Positions 41,171 through 50,351 are shown, counted from the first letter of the stretch. The stretch: DNA of 64,000 bases from Paenibacillus ginsengarvi (GCF_003626695.1 NZ_RBAH01000010.1:124001-188000); one strand, 5' to 3'. Numbers and translations are program-made. Notes: a model not told the origin generated them from the sequence alone.

Positions 41171-43138
41171 TCACGCAAAAGGATGCGGAAACGGATTCAG
41201 CTCCGACCTGCGAAGCGGCCGTTTCCTGTACCCGAGCCGGACCGGAACGTGATACACACGCCCCAGTCCGGCCAGCCGGGTCATGCGGTGACCGAACGTC
41301 ATCGGCAGCATGCCCGGCACGAGCACCTTGACGCAGTGCAGCCCGCAGCGCGCCAGCTCGGGCGAAGTCTGGTCGATGACAATGACGTCGAGCTTCAGCC
41401 GGTGAAACCGTTCCAATACGTCGCGCAGGTCGTCGGTCAGATCGGCGCTGGAAGAGGCAATCGTGCCGCCGAATGCGTCGCCGAACGTGCGCGCCGGACG
41501 TCCCGGCCGCAGCAGAAACCGCAGCCGCTTCTCCGCTTGGGGCAGCCCGTACAGCAGCACGTGATCCTCCATCCGCTCAACCCGTTCCGGCTCCTCATAC
41601 AGGCGCTCCGTCTCCTCACGGTTCTCTTCGAACATTCGGCGGACGAAGGGAAGCATGCCCGCAAGCTCGTGAACGGCGCTTTTCGCCGCCCGCAGCGGGT
41701 CCAGATGGGCTCCGGCCGCACAAAGCAGATTCAACGTCCCGGGTCTGAGGCTCCTCGCTAGCGCCCAGATGGCCGGTATGCCGTTTTCCATCGTCATGTT
41801 AAACAGCTGCACCTCGCAGCCGTCCGTCGCCCGCAGCCGGTCCAGCATAAGCGACAACTCCGGGTCGCCAGCGGAGTCCGGGTCCAGACGCGGGAGCGGT
41901 AAGCGTGCATACCACGCGATCAGGAACGCGTCGCGTTCGGCAACCTCGAATAGGCCGTGCAGGATCGCCTCCTCCAGGCTTCCGCCGAGCGCGCAACCGT
42001 TCGACCCCTCCATGGCGAAGCCGCCACCCAAGTACCCGCTGTAATACGCCAAGTACAGCGGTACCAGAATCGGACGCTGCCGCATAAACGAATAGCCCCA
42101 TACCCAATCAAGCTCGGCGTCCGGGTCGAACGGCTCGAACGGAAAGTCGGGCAGCTCATATTGCTTCCTGTCATACAGTCCTGCCTGCACCGGGTCGAGC
42201 GCGTGCTCCGCCAAGCTGCGGTAGCTGCCGCTGCAGACCGTCTTTTTGCCCCGCGGCTCCTGCCCGCAGTAACGCTCCAGTCCTTCCAGCATGGCGGTCA
42301 GATCGCTATGCGCGTACGAATGGCTGCGGCCGGCCGTCACCTCGCTCCCGGACGCGAAGGAGAGCAGGCTCGCCGAGGCTGCGGCGAACGATGCGGCTGG
42401 GTCGTGCCAGATCCGGTTCATCATCCCCGTCCGCGCACTCGTAAAACCGCCGCGCGTCAAGGCCGCCTTCACCTCAGCCGAGCGTCGGTACCGGTAGCTG
42501 CCCGCCTCAGCCTTCGCTCTCGGCTGGATCGTCAAACGAGCTGTCTCCGGCGAATCGTCCGGCAACCGGCCGCACACCGGACATAGCGGGTCGGGCTCGT
42601 AAATATGGAGCGTGCTTTCCAGCGTACTCAGCCGGATGAAACATACACGGCCCTGCAGCCGGCTTTCGCGGCCTTGCAGCACCCTCCTTGCCTCCGCTGC
42701 GATCAGCTTCGCCGTATGCCCGATTCCGTAATCGCACAAGCTACGCTCGCGGCTCGCCTCTTCGGCAGCCGCCGTCCAGCCGGCGTCAAGCAGCTCCTGC
42801 TTTTCCCCGGGAGGATTACCCGCCAGCCGGCGGCGAAGGTCGGAGCATACCGAGCAGCCCGGGGCGCCGGGGTGCACGAGCGGACCCGCGATGCTTTCAT
42901 CCGGCCCGGCGAAGCAGCGCAGCCAGGGGACGACGCCGCCCCACAGTCGTTCCTCTGTCTCCCCGTATTCGTAAGGGGGCTCCTCGTCGAACGCGATAAT
43001 GACGAGCTGGGCTGCCTCCGGTACGCCTTCGGTTATATCCGGCAAGCTCGCAACCGCGCATTCGTCCGAGCCGCTTAGCTCCTTGCGCACCCTGTCGGCG
43101 AGCCTTCCTGTGCCGACAACCGCGATTGTTTTTTTCAC
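41171..43138 (-). CDS. TOMM cyclodehydratase, YcaO-like with fused leader-binding domain, copy 2
   Basis: 655 residues from a GTG at 43138 with GGAGGT six bases upstream. An N-terminal ThiF/Ocin-like region (IAVVGTGRLADRVRKEL; Cys pairs CSVC and CPVC for zinc) should bind the precursor leader. The YcaO part has the ATP/Mg residues SDLTAMLEGLERYCG and GCALGGSLEEAILHG/EVAERDAF, and the chain ends in the PxPxP-type tail NPFPHPFA needed for cyclodehydration. It would convert Cys of the precursor to thiazolines. It equals the other YcaO of the cluster in length and architecture but is clearly diverged. A plus-strand small gene lies upstream. Confidence 0.92.
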   Translation of the reverse strand: MKKTIAVVGTGRLADRVRKELSGSDECAVASLPDITEGVPEAAQLVIIAFDEEPPYEYGETEERLWGGVVPWLRCFAGPDESIAGPLVHPGAPGCSVCSDLRRRLAGNPPGEKQELLDAGWTAAAEEASRERSLCDYGIGHTAKLIAAEARRVLQGRESRLQGRVCFIRLSTLESTLHIYEPDPLCPVCGRLPDDSPETARLTIQPRAKAEAGSYRYRRSAEVKAALTRGGFTSARTGMMNRIWHDPAASFAAASASLLSFASGSEVTAGRSHSYAHSDLTAMLEGLERYCGQEPRGKKTVCSGSYRSLAEHALDPVQAGLYDRKQYELPDFPFEPFDPDAELDWVWGYSFMRQRPILVPLYLAYYSGYLGGGFAMEGSNGCALGGSLEEAILHGLFEVAERDAFLIAWYARLPLPRLDPDSAGDPELSLMLDRLRATDGCEVQLFNMTMENGIPAIWALARSLRPGTLNLLCAAGAHLDPLRAAKSAVHELAGMLPFVRRMFEENREETERLYEEPERVERMEDHVLLYGLPQAEKRLRFLLRPGRPARTFGDAFGGTIASSSADLTDDLRDVLERFHRLKLDVIVIDQTSPELARCGLHCVKVLVPGMLPMTFGHRMTRLAGLGRVYHVPVRLGYRKRPLRRSELNPFPHPFA

Positions 43139-43282
43139 GACAGCACCTCCAGCGTTATGAAGCCCGGGCGGCGAATATGGGCGATTTATGCAAGCGATAG
43201 GAGTCATTGGTCCAATCCTATACGGATTCACGTTCATACAATGTGTTTGTAAGTTATCTTGAAGGGCAAAGGGGTGACCAAC

Positions 43283-43387
43283 ATGTCCGGTATCGGCGGT
43301 TTCAGCTGTGGAGGTTTTACCAGCACGGGAGTCATTCTCGTTCTGTTCATCCTTCTCGTAATCGTGTCGCGGGCGTTTGTATTCTAA
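43283..43387 (+). CDS. YjcZ-family small sporulation peptide
   Basis: 34 residues; ATG behind AAAGGGGTGACCAAC. The product starts MSGIGGFSCGGFTST and then has a hydrophobic helix VILVLFILLVIVSRAF ending in VF. Gly-rich start plus a hydrophobic helix is the YjcZ/YosE pattern of Bacilli, found in spores and membranes. It stands on the opposite strand inside the bacteriocin cluster, with its own terminator. Confidence 0.85.
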   Translation: MSGIGGFSCGGFTSTGVILVLFILLVIVSRAFVF

Positions 43388-43409
43388 TCTCTTTGCGGTA
43401 AAGCGAGGA

Positions 43410-43450
43410 GCAAACGAGTCGGCGCCTGGCGCCGGCTTGTTTGCTTTGTT
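43410..43450 (+). terminator. terminator of the YjcZ-like gene
   Basis: GCAAAC-GAG and GTTTGC arms with an inner GGCGCC/GGCGCC stem, then TTTGTT. Confidence 0.75.
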
Positions 43451-43469
43451 CCGCCGCTAGCGCCGACCG

Positions 43470-45053
43470 TCAGCCGTGAAGCGCTCCCTGCAGCCGGGTC
43501 ACCGGGTGGCATGACCCGACCGGAATTTGGATCAGACTCGTTCCGCCTTGCGGCCGGATCGCATACATAACATCGCAGACGCCGGCATCGAAGCCGAGCA
43601 GCGGCCGCCCCGCCATTCCGACAGCGGACGCGGCCAGCAGCAGACGCTGGACGACAACCCCCGCCTCCATCTGCTGGATGCGGTATCCTCTATAGCCCCA
43701 CTCCGGCTTGCCAAAATCGGCTCGGCCCGTTACATGGAAACAAAGCGGGACCTGAAACAAGTTTATGTTGTGTAAAAACATGCCGTATTGCAGCCTGCTC
43801 CGGTGATCCCCCGGTAGCAGGCTTCTTAGCGCATGCGAGACCGGTTCGTACCGATAGGCCCCGTCCGGTATGCCTTCCACCGAGTATAGGCACACATGCA
43901 GCGAAACGCGCGACAGCGGGTGCTCGGAGGCGCCGCCCAGATCGCTGCGATACCGGCAAGAGAAGGCGGCTCCGCGCAGTAGGGCGGATACCTGCTCGCC
44001 AGTAACCGGGCGAAGCGAAAACTCGGTCTCCGGCGAATATCTGGCTCGGCATATCGCCGCAAAATCTTGTTCCGCCGCTTCCGCACAGGGCAAGTAGGAC
44101 GCCCGCAGCCCGCTGTCGGCATGGAGCGTCGGAGCGGACTCGCGGAACGATTCTGCGGACTCCTGCATGGACGCCTCGTTCATGCGGAGCAGCAGCGGAT
44201 ACGGCTTGATCCGTTTCGAACGCTCGTAAAAACGGTGGCGAACTGTCTCCAGTTCCCGGCACAGCTCGCGGGAGCCTTCACCCCCGTCTGCTGTCCTGTC
44301 CCCCCCGGCGGCAAACCACGTATCCGGGGACTTCACAGAAAGCGGAATGATCGCATACACGCTCTCCTCGCGTTCGGACAGCCCGAGCAAATGGTTGACA
44401 GCCCGGTCCAGATACTGATAATACACGCCGGCCGAAAATCCGAACCGCGCAGCCGACTCGAGCGTTTGCCCGATCAGAGCGCCGGTATCGAGACCTTGCA
44501 GCCGATAGGAAAAATCGCCGTATTTGAAGAAATTGCGCCAAAATACGGCCGATACGAACAAAACGGCGAAGCAGTCCGGTATGCGGCAGCGGCCGCCGAG
44601 AACGCCGGACACATATTCATCGAACTCGCCTGCACGAATCAGGAGCAGCCGATGGTGCGCCGCGTCGTAATGATACACGCCCGCAGGCGCATCTGCCGTT
44701 CGCACATACACATAGATTTCGTTCGGGTACAGCCCGCCTCCCGAGGGAACATAGCGGCGGGGCGTCTGCATGAGTTCTGCCGACTGCCGGATCGGATCGG
44801 CCCTATACGTCTGACTCCACATCGTGAGGCCGTACGTATACCACAGCATATGCCCCAGCGCCTTCAGTCCGGGCTCCGGAGCGGCGCTCCGGCCCGGCAG
44901 CGCGAGCGGCACCTCCGGACAAAGCGGGATCGCGGGCAAGCCCCGGTACAGCTTATATTTCAGCGGAGCGTCGTCCCAGTCGACCGGCGCTTCCGGCTGC
45001 GGCGACTTGCGAGGGTCGCCATGCAGCTCACGCACAAAATCGTCCAGACTCAT
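43470..45053 (-). CDS. SagB-type azoline dehydrogenase (nitroreductase family)
   Basis: 527 residues; ATG behind GAGGAGGAAGATCG. FMN-dependent enzyme that oxidises thiazolines to thiazoles in TOMM biosynthesis. Two nitroreductase-like units: the first with MQTPRRYVPSGGGLYPNEIY and LDTGALIGQTLESAARFGFS, the second with PLSRVSLHVCLYSVEG and GVVVQRLLLAASAVGMAGRPL. Tandem (doubled) SagB proteins occur in heterocycloanthracin-type clusters. It is 21 bases downstream of YcaO copy 1 and is part of the same operon. Confidence 0.93.
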   Translation of the reverse strand: MSLDDFVRELHGDPRKSPQPEAPVDWDDAPLKYKLYRGLPAIPLCPEVPLALPGRSAAPEPGLKALGHMLWYTYGLTMWSQTYRADPIRQSAELMQTPRRYVPSGGGLYPNEIYVYVRTADAPAGVYHYDAAHHRLLLIRAGEFDEYVSGVLGGRCRIPDCFAVLFVSAVFWRNFFKYGDFSYRLQGLDTGALIGQTLESAARFGFSAGVYYQYLDRAVNHLLGLSEREESVYAIIPLSVKSPDTWFAAGGDRTADGGEGSRELCRELETVRHRFYERSKRIKPYPLLLRMNEASMQESAESFRESAPTLHADSGLRASYLPCAEAAEQDFAAICRARYSPETEFSLRPVTGEQVSALLRGAAFSCRYRSDLGGASEHPLSRVSLHVCLYSVEGIPDGAYRYEPVSHALRSLLPGDHRSRLQYGMFLHNINLFQVPLCFHVTGRADFGKPEWGYRGYRIQQMEAGVVVQRLLLAASAVGMAGRPLLGFDAGVCDVMYAIRPQGGTSLIQIPVGSCHPVTRLQGALHG

Positions 45054-45074
45054 CGATCTTCCTCCTCGTCCGGG

Positions 45075-47042
45075 CTACGGAAACGGGTGCGGATGCGGAT
45101 TGAGCTGCTCCCGGCGCAAGGGCCGCTTCGTAAACCCAAGCGCCATCGGCACGTTCAGCACCCGGTCCAGCCCTTCCAGACGGACGAGATGATGGCCGAA
45201 CGTCATCGGCAGCATCCCCGGAATGAGCACCTTGACGCAGTGCAGTCCGCTTCGCTCCAGCTCCGGGGTCGTCTGGTCGACGACGATGACATCGAGCCCG
45301 AGACGGTCGAACCGGCCAAGCAGCTCCAACAGATCGTCGGTCAAATCCGCATGGGCCGAAGGCCGCCCAAACTGCTCGGCAAAGGTGTGCAAGGGAGCGT
45401 TCTGCCCGAGCAGAAACGCGAGCCTGTCTTCCGCCTGCGGCAGGCCGTACAGCATGGAATGGTGCTCCATCCCCGTAACTCTCCACGGATCCTCCAGCAT
45501 CCGCTCGTACTCCGTGCGGTTCGCTTCAATCTTGCCGTCAAGCGTCAGCGTCATTCCGGATATTTCGTGCAGCACCCCCTTCGTCGCCCGTACCGGGTCG
45601 GGATGCGCCCCGGCCGCGCAGACGAGATGAATGCCCTTTGCCTTCGTATTTTTGGCAATGGCCCAAACGGCGGGAACCCCGTTCTCCATCGTCGCGTCGT
45701 ACAGATGCAGCTCGAACCCGGCGACGGCGTGCAAACGGTCCAGCATCAGATCGAGCTCCGCGTCGTCTGCCGAGCGTGGGTCGAGGCGCGGGAGCGGAAG
45801 CCTGGCATACCAAGCGAGCAGAAACGAATCCCTCTCGATCACTTCCAGCATGCCGTACCATATCGCTTCTTCCAGACTGCCGCCGAGCGCACAGCCGTTG
45901 GAGGTTTCGTAAACGAAGCCTTTGCCGCCGCAGCCCGAGCTGTAGTAGGCGAGCTGCTGCGGCACCAGAATCGGGCGCTGGCGCCCAAACGAGTAGCCCC
46001 ACACCCAGTCCAGCGGTTCGTCAGGGTGGAAGGGGGAGAACGGAAAGCCGGGCCGCTCGTACTGCTCCTTCGCATACAGCCCTACCGACGCCGGGTCCAG
46101 CGCTTCCCGGGCCGCCTCGCGGTAGCTGGCGCGGACAACGGGCCGCCTGCCGCGCGGCGCCATGCCGCAGTACCGCTCCAAGCCTTCCATGATCGCGGTA
46201 AGTTCGCTGTCCGCATAGCGATGTGTGCGGCCCGCCGTCATCTCGTCATACCCGAGAAGCGGGAGATTAACGCTCGCATCGGCGAAGGGAGAGGCGAGAT
46301 CCAGCATTTTGCCGTTCAGAAAACCGGCCCGGTAATCCACGTACAGCTCCGGCAAAACACCCTTCAGCTCACTCAAAGAGCGGCTGCGGTAACCGCCGCC
46401 GACTTTCGGGCTGGGCTTCGGCGCAAGCGCCGCAAGCTCCGGCGAATCGTCCGGCAGCGAGCCGCAGACGGGACACGACGGGTCCGGCAGGAAAAAGTGG
46501 CTCGTGCAGGCCAGTGTCTTTAGCTCAAAAATATACATGCTTTCGCGGAGCCGGGACCGGACGCCGCGCAGCTCTTTTCGCGTCTCCACGGCAAGCAGCT
46601 GCGCCATATGCCGCAAGCCGGCGGGAGACGCCCACACATCGCGCGGCCTGGTCTCGCCCTCGGCCAGATGCTGCCGCAGCTGCCAAGTTTCCCGCCGGTC
46701 GCGGCCCGCCATCAGCATGCGGGTATCCGCACATTGGGAGCAGCCCGGCTGTCCGGGGGAGACTAGCGGGCCGGCGATGCCTTCGCCGAACGCGATAAAG
46801 CCGCGCAGCCACGGAACGCCTGCCTGCCGTAAGTAAGCTTCCGCCCGGCCGTGGTCGCGAGGCTGCCACGAATCGTGCAGCACGAGCGCCAAAGCGACAG
46901 ATAGCGGTATGTCTTGGCCAATATCGGGCAGACGGACGATTTCGACCGTCTCCGCCAGCTCTCCATGGACGGCATCCGCTAACATCCCTTCTCCGAAAAT
47001 CGCCACGACGCCGCTTTGTTTGCCATTATCGATGCTGTTCAC
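45075..47042 (-). CDS. TOMM cyclodehydratase, YcaO-like with fused leader-binding domain, copy 1
   Basis: 655 residues; GTG at 47042 behind AGGAGGGAGCGAA, overlapping the upstream stop by four bases (GTGA). Domains as in copy 2: Ocin/ThiF-like start (AIFGEGMLADAVHGEL), zinc Cys in CSQC and CPVC, YcaO nucleotide site SELTAIMEGLERYCG and SLEEAIWYG/EVIERDSF, and a canonical C-terminal NPHPHPFP. Being next to the maturation protein gene and SagB, it is the likely main heterocyclase of the cluster. Confidence 0.93.
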   Translation of the reverse strand: MNSIDNGKQSGVVAIFGEGMLADAVHGELAETVEIVRLPDIGQDIPLSVALALVLHDSWQPRDHGRAEAYLRQAGVPWLRGFIAFGEGIAGPLVSPGQPGCSQCADTRMLMAGRDRRETWQLRQHLAEGETRPRDVWASPAGLRHMAQLLAVETRKELRGVRSRLRESMYIFELKTLACTSHFFLPDPSCPVCGSLPDDSPELAALAPKPSPKVGGGYRSRSLSELKGVLPELYVDYRAGFLNGKMLDLASPFADASVNLPLLGYDEMTAGRTHRYADSELTAIMEGLERYCGMAPRGRRPVVRASYREAAREALDPASVGLYAKEQYERPGFPFSPFHPDEPLDWVWGYSFGRQRPILVPQQLAYYSSGCGGKGFVYETSNGCALGGSLEEAIWYGMLEVIERDSFLLAWYARLPLPRLDPRSADDAELDLMLDRLHAVAGFELHLYDATMENGVPAVWAIAKNTKAKGIHLVCAAGAHPDPVRATKGVLHEISGMTLTLDGKIEANRTEYERMLEDPWRVTGMEHHSMLYGLPQAEDRLAFLLGQNAPLHTFAEQFGRPSAHADLTDDLLELLGRFDRLGLDVIVVDQTTPELERSGLHCVKVLIPGMLPMTFGHHLVRLEGLDRVLNVPMALGFTKRPLRREQLNPHPHPFP

Positions 47043-48976
47043 TTCGCTCCCTCCTCCCGCAGCCTGACGCCGACTATCGCTCCCGGCCATTCCTTCAGGG
47101 CCGGCTCCGCCGCCATATCGGCGGCTTCAAGCCGCAGGCCGCGGGCAGCAAGCACGTTCAGTGCGGCCCGCAAGGTATCCGGCCGGGCGACAGGCTCGCA
47201 GGCGGGAGCCTCCAGACGCAGCGGCTCCCTCCGGCCCACCAGCGCTGCCCCCGCCTCCACCGTATGCGGCGACTCATACCGCGACTCGTTTTGCACTCGC
47301 AGCAGCGCCCCTTGCAGCGCTCCTCTGAGCGCCAGCGTCCCGTTCAGCCCGGCGCTGCCGTACCAGCGGCCCCCGGTTCCGACCCATACGACCGGGAAAC
47401 CGGCCAGCTCCTCGCCCGCGCCTATCACAGGCGTCCCCCGCAGTCTAGTGAGCGCCTGCAAATAAAACTTGCACCGGTCGTCCTCAGGCTCGCCGAGCTG
47501 CACCGGCGCGAGGACCGGCGCTCCGGCCGCATGCCGCCGCCTCAGCCGCTCCGACAGACACGCCTGCAAGCCGCGGGCGACGGCTTCTGCCGTGCTCCCT
47601 CCGGCGCCGATCCCGGCGCCGCCCTCGCGGAAGCCCGCAAGTCCGGCCGTTTGTCGCGACACATACGCTTCAAGGCCGCCAAGCCCCGCCTCCCTCCGCG
47701 CCTCCTCGTGGGTGAAGCCGCTCGCCACAAGCTCCGGCAGCAGCTCGGCAGGCCCGGGACTCAGCGGATCCGCCGCGATCGCGCGGCACTGGGAAAGCGG
47801 AAGCTGCAATAATTCCCCTTCCTCCCACAGATGGAGAATGCCCGTACTCTTCGACGTAATCCGGTTTAGGTAAGCGAACAACGCCCCCACATCATGCCCC
47901 ACGGTACCCTCATCCAGCCTTGCCTCCCAATCCTCGAGCCACGCAGTCTCCTCCCGCCCGCGGCCGTCCGCTTGAACGAGCGGATGCGGAAGCAGCTTGT
48001 GCCAGCTCCCTTCGAACGTTTCCAGATCGAGCGTATAGACGGCGTCGCTCAGTTCCGGGCGAACGGCTCCGGTCACCGTCTTGAAATGCTCGAACGCGGC
48101 GACATTGGCCAGTATCGCTCCCGCTGCAGGAGAGAAGGCGTGCTGCAGCGGATCTTTCTCTAGCGCCGTGAGATGCAGACGGCGGTACGCCGTTTCCCAG
48201 ATTAGGCCGCTGCCCGGCTGTACGAGCGGACCCGCCAAACCCGTATGCCGTACGACCGTAGCCGGAATGAACAGCTTCCCCTCCGCGATGCAGGCCGATT
48301 GTATAAGACGCAGCTCATCGGCATCGCCGTCCGCAGAAACATACAGGACGGACGAGAAAGGACGAACCCTCTCTCTCCAGGCTTCCTCCGTTCTCTCCGG
48401 CAAAACCGTCTCCTTAACTTCCACCTCGGGATCACTTACCCGCGCGTGACGTTCCAGCTCCGCAAGCCGCTTCCGGTTCGTGCCGGCGGGGTCCGTGATC
48501 GCTACATGGAGCTTCGGGAGCCCGGATTCCAGCAGAGCGGAAACGAGTGCTAGCAGGAAAGGACCCGAGCCCGCCGCGAGCACACTGCTTTCGCGATAAC
48601 ACTGGAAGCGGTAGGCGCCGGAATCGGCGAAGCTGTCCAGAAAAGCAATCTGCGAGCCGTGACGCTCCAGCACGTCAGGCGGCAGCCGGCAGGGCCGATC
48701 CCGGCTCACATCCCGTACGAAGCCGTTTTGCAGCAGCGTTTGCGCTATGCCGTACACCTGCTCCCGGTATGGGGCAGACAGGCCGTCCGTAAGCTGCTTC
48801 ATCGTGTTCTCGCCATTAAACATCGGGAGCAGACGCTCGATCCACCGGTCGATCGTGTCCCCCGTCATCCGAAACGTGCCCACATTATTGCGGAAATAGA
48901 CGCCTTCGCCCGGAACCGGCATAAAGAACGTATCTCCCTTTACTTTCAAACGCGCATCGGGTGTCAATATTTCCAT
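47039..48976 (-). CDS. putative thiazole-containing bacteriocin maturation protein
   Basis: 645 residues; ATG at 48976 behind GGAGGAGGGAT. Matches the 'putative thiazole-containing bacteriocin maturation protein' family that accompanies heterocycloanthracin genes in Bacilli. N-terminal winged-helix-like domain (RLKVKGDTFFMPVPGEGVYF) resembles RiPP recognition elements; FRMTGDTIDRWIERLL follows; a Rossmann-like region (VLAAGSGPFLLALVSALLE) lies near residue 150. The exact chemistry is unknown; a leader-binding or scaffolding part of the heterocyclase is likely. The stop overlaps the start of YcaO copy 1. Confidence 0.9.
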   Translation of the reverse strand: MEILTPDARLKVKGDTFFMPVPGEGVYFRNNVGTFRMTGDTIDRWIERLLPMFNGENTMKQLTDGLSAPYREQVYGIAQTLLQNGFVRDVSRDRPCRLPPDVLERHGSQIAFLDSFADSGAYRFQCYRESSVLAAGSGPFLLALVSALLESGLPKLHVAITDPAGTNRKRLAELERHARVSDPEVEVKETVLPERTEEAWRERVRPFSSVLYVSADGDADELRLIQSACIAEGKLFIPATVVRHTGLAGPLVQPGSGLIWETAYRRLHLTALEKDPLQHAFSPAAGAILANVAAFEHFKTVTGAVRPELSDAVYTLDLETFEGSWHKLLPHPLVQADGRGREETAWLEDWEARLDEGTVGHDVGALFAYLNRITSKSTGILHLWEEGELLQLPLSQCRAIAADPLSPGPAELLPELVASGFTHEEARREAGLGGLEAYVSRQTAGLAGFREGGAGIGAGGSTAEAVARGLQACLSERLRRRHAAGAPVLAPVQLGEPEDDRCKFYLQALTRLRGTPVIGAGEELAGFPVVWVGTGGRWYGSAGLNGTLALRGALQGALLRVQNESRYESPHTVEAGAALVGRREPLRLEAPACEPVARPDTLRAALNVLAARGLRLEAADMAAEPALKEWPGAIVGVRLREEGAK

Positions 48977-49076
48977 ATCCCTCCTCCTTCCGTTACCACC
49001 GACCGAAAGCAAACCGTTCTCCGTAATCATATGTAGCTGGATTTGTCCGTCATGTCACCTCGCAAGCGGCGAATGG

Positions 49077-49109
49077 AAAAAACCCCGTCGGACGGAAGTC
49101 CGAACGGGG
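49077..49109 (-). terminator. terminator after the precursor peptide gene
   Basis: Minus strand: CCCCGTTCGGAC, TTCC loop, GTCCGACGGGG, then TTTTTT. It separates the precursor gene from the biosynthetic genes, so the precursor would be made in excess. Confidence 0.85.
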
Positions 49110-49154
49110 GGTGACGACCGGCGTTTAGACCGGGCGAATGCTGATGGCCGCGTT

Positions 49155-49457
49155 TTACCGGCAGCGATGGCCGAAGCCTCCGCAGTTATGGCAGAAGCCT
49201 CCGCAATTGCTGCAAAAACCTCCGCAGAAACCGCCGCAAAAGCCGCTGCAAAACACTCCGCAAAAGCCGGCGCAGAAACCTGCACAGAAACCGGAGCAAC
49301 GGCCGAACCCGACACAAAGCCGGGAAGGATCGACCGGAACTTGCCCTGTCCCGTATACGTCAGTCGGATACTGGCCTTGTTGATTCCAGGAAGTCATCGG
49401 GGCCGCCTGATAGCCGGAAACCTGCAGTTGTTCAAGTCCATTTTGAAATTCAGTCAT
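49155..49457 (-). CDS. heterocycloanthracin/sonorensin-family bacteriocin precursor
   Basis: 100 residues from the ATG at 49457 behind GGAGGTTTCAACC. The leader (about residues 1-46) starts MTEFQNGLEQLQVSGYQ, rich in Gln, as in this family. The core has 13 Cys at 48, 54, then every fourth residue from 54 to 82 (C54, C58, C62, C66, C70, C74, C78, C82), then 85, 89, 92 and 99, in xGFC units with Phe before most Cys. Cys would become thiazoles through the YcaO/SagB enzymes. The few Ser (SGFC, SNC) could also be modified. No Cys lies in the leader. Confidence 0.93.
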   Translation of the reverse strand: MTEFQNGLEQLQVSGYQAAPMTSWNQQGQYPTDVYGTGQVPVDPSRLCVGFGRCSGFCAGFCAGFCGVFCSGFCGGFCGGFCSNCGGFCHNCGGFGHRCR

Positions 49458-49709
49458 GGTTGAAACCTCCATTTATTCTCGAATTCGCATGAAGGGTCTA
49501 CTTGGAACCGTAGACGCCTGCTTCGATTGATAATCCAATTTATGGGGATCCCTCCGCTCTTGTTCCTGATGAAAAAGCCCATTTTTAGGGCAGATGTCCG
49601 GGGCAAATTGCTACTGGACTCTCAGCCTCCCGGTTTGGTACGATACAGTCAAACATACGTTCGTGGAAATGCCGATACAAGACGGCAAAACGAAAGGAGG
49701 GCGATCGCC

Positions 49710-50351
49710 CTGAAACCGAAAATCGAAGCGCCGAAAATACCAGACGGCCTGACAGCCCTGTCACACGAAATGGAGACGCTTCGCCCCAAAGACGACTACC
49801 GTCTCGTCTCCGTCCGCGATATTTTCATCGAACAGCAGGAGGCGAGTAAGGTTTCGTTCGAAAAGGCCGTTTTTACGAATGTGACCGTGACCGAATCGAC
49901 GCTTGAAGGCATCGAGCTGACGGATGTGCTGTTTGACAAATGCGATCTGTCGAACATTTATTTGAACGACTCGTTCCTGCATCGCGTAGAGTTCCGCCAT
50001 TGCAAGCTGATCGGCACGGATTGGACAAGAAGCCGTCTCCAGCACGTTCGTTTCGAAGGCTGCGTCGGCGACTACTCCGCCTTCCGCTTCGCTTCGTTCA
50101 AGCACGCCGCGTTCGGAGACTGCTCGCTGCTAGGCGCCCATTTTTTCCATTCCGTCTTGCAGCATACGTTCTTTACGTCATGCCGGATCGACAAAGCCAA
50201 TATGACGGGCACAAAGCTGGAAGGGATCGATCTGAGCGACTGCGAATTCGACGGCCTGCTCGTAGACATCGAGGATTTGCGCGGCTGCATCGTTTCGCCG
50301 CAGCACGTTTCCTCTTTCGCCGCGCTGCTCGGCCTGATCGTCAAACCTTGA
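49710..50351 (+). CDS. pentapeptide-repeat protein, candidate bacteriocin immunity (1)
   Basis: 213 residues if translation starts at a CTG at 49710, nine bases after a strong AAAGGAGG. The frame is open upstream, but no ATG there has a ribosome binding site. Right-handed beta-helix repeats from about residue 50 to 195 (NVTVTESTLEGIELTDVLF, DKCDLSNIYLNDSFLHRVEF, KANMTGTKLEGIDLSDCEF) end in GCIVSPQHVSSFAALLGLIV, a common C-terminal cap. Pentapeptide-repeat proteins such as McbG and Qnr mimic DNA and protect gyrase. It is divergent from the thiazole-peptide precursor and is followed by a second member 25 bases later. Confidence 0.85.
   Translation: MKPKIEAPKIPDGLTALSHEMETLRPKDDYRLVSVRDIFIEQQEASKVSFEKAVFTNVTVTESTLEGIELTDVLFDKCDLSNIYLNDSFLHRVEFRHCKLIGTDWTRSRLQHVRFEGCVGDYSAFRFASFKHAAFGDCSLLGAHFFHSVLQHTFFTSCRIDKANMTGTKLEGIDLSDCEFDGLLVDIEDLRGCIVSPQHVSSFAALLGLIVKP

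Noticed and set aside
44067..46523. 818-codon plus-strand frame across the YcaO and SagB genes.
   Set aside because: Arg/His/Gln-rich composition, no domain, no ribosome binding site; complement of real TOMM genes.
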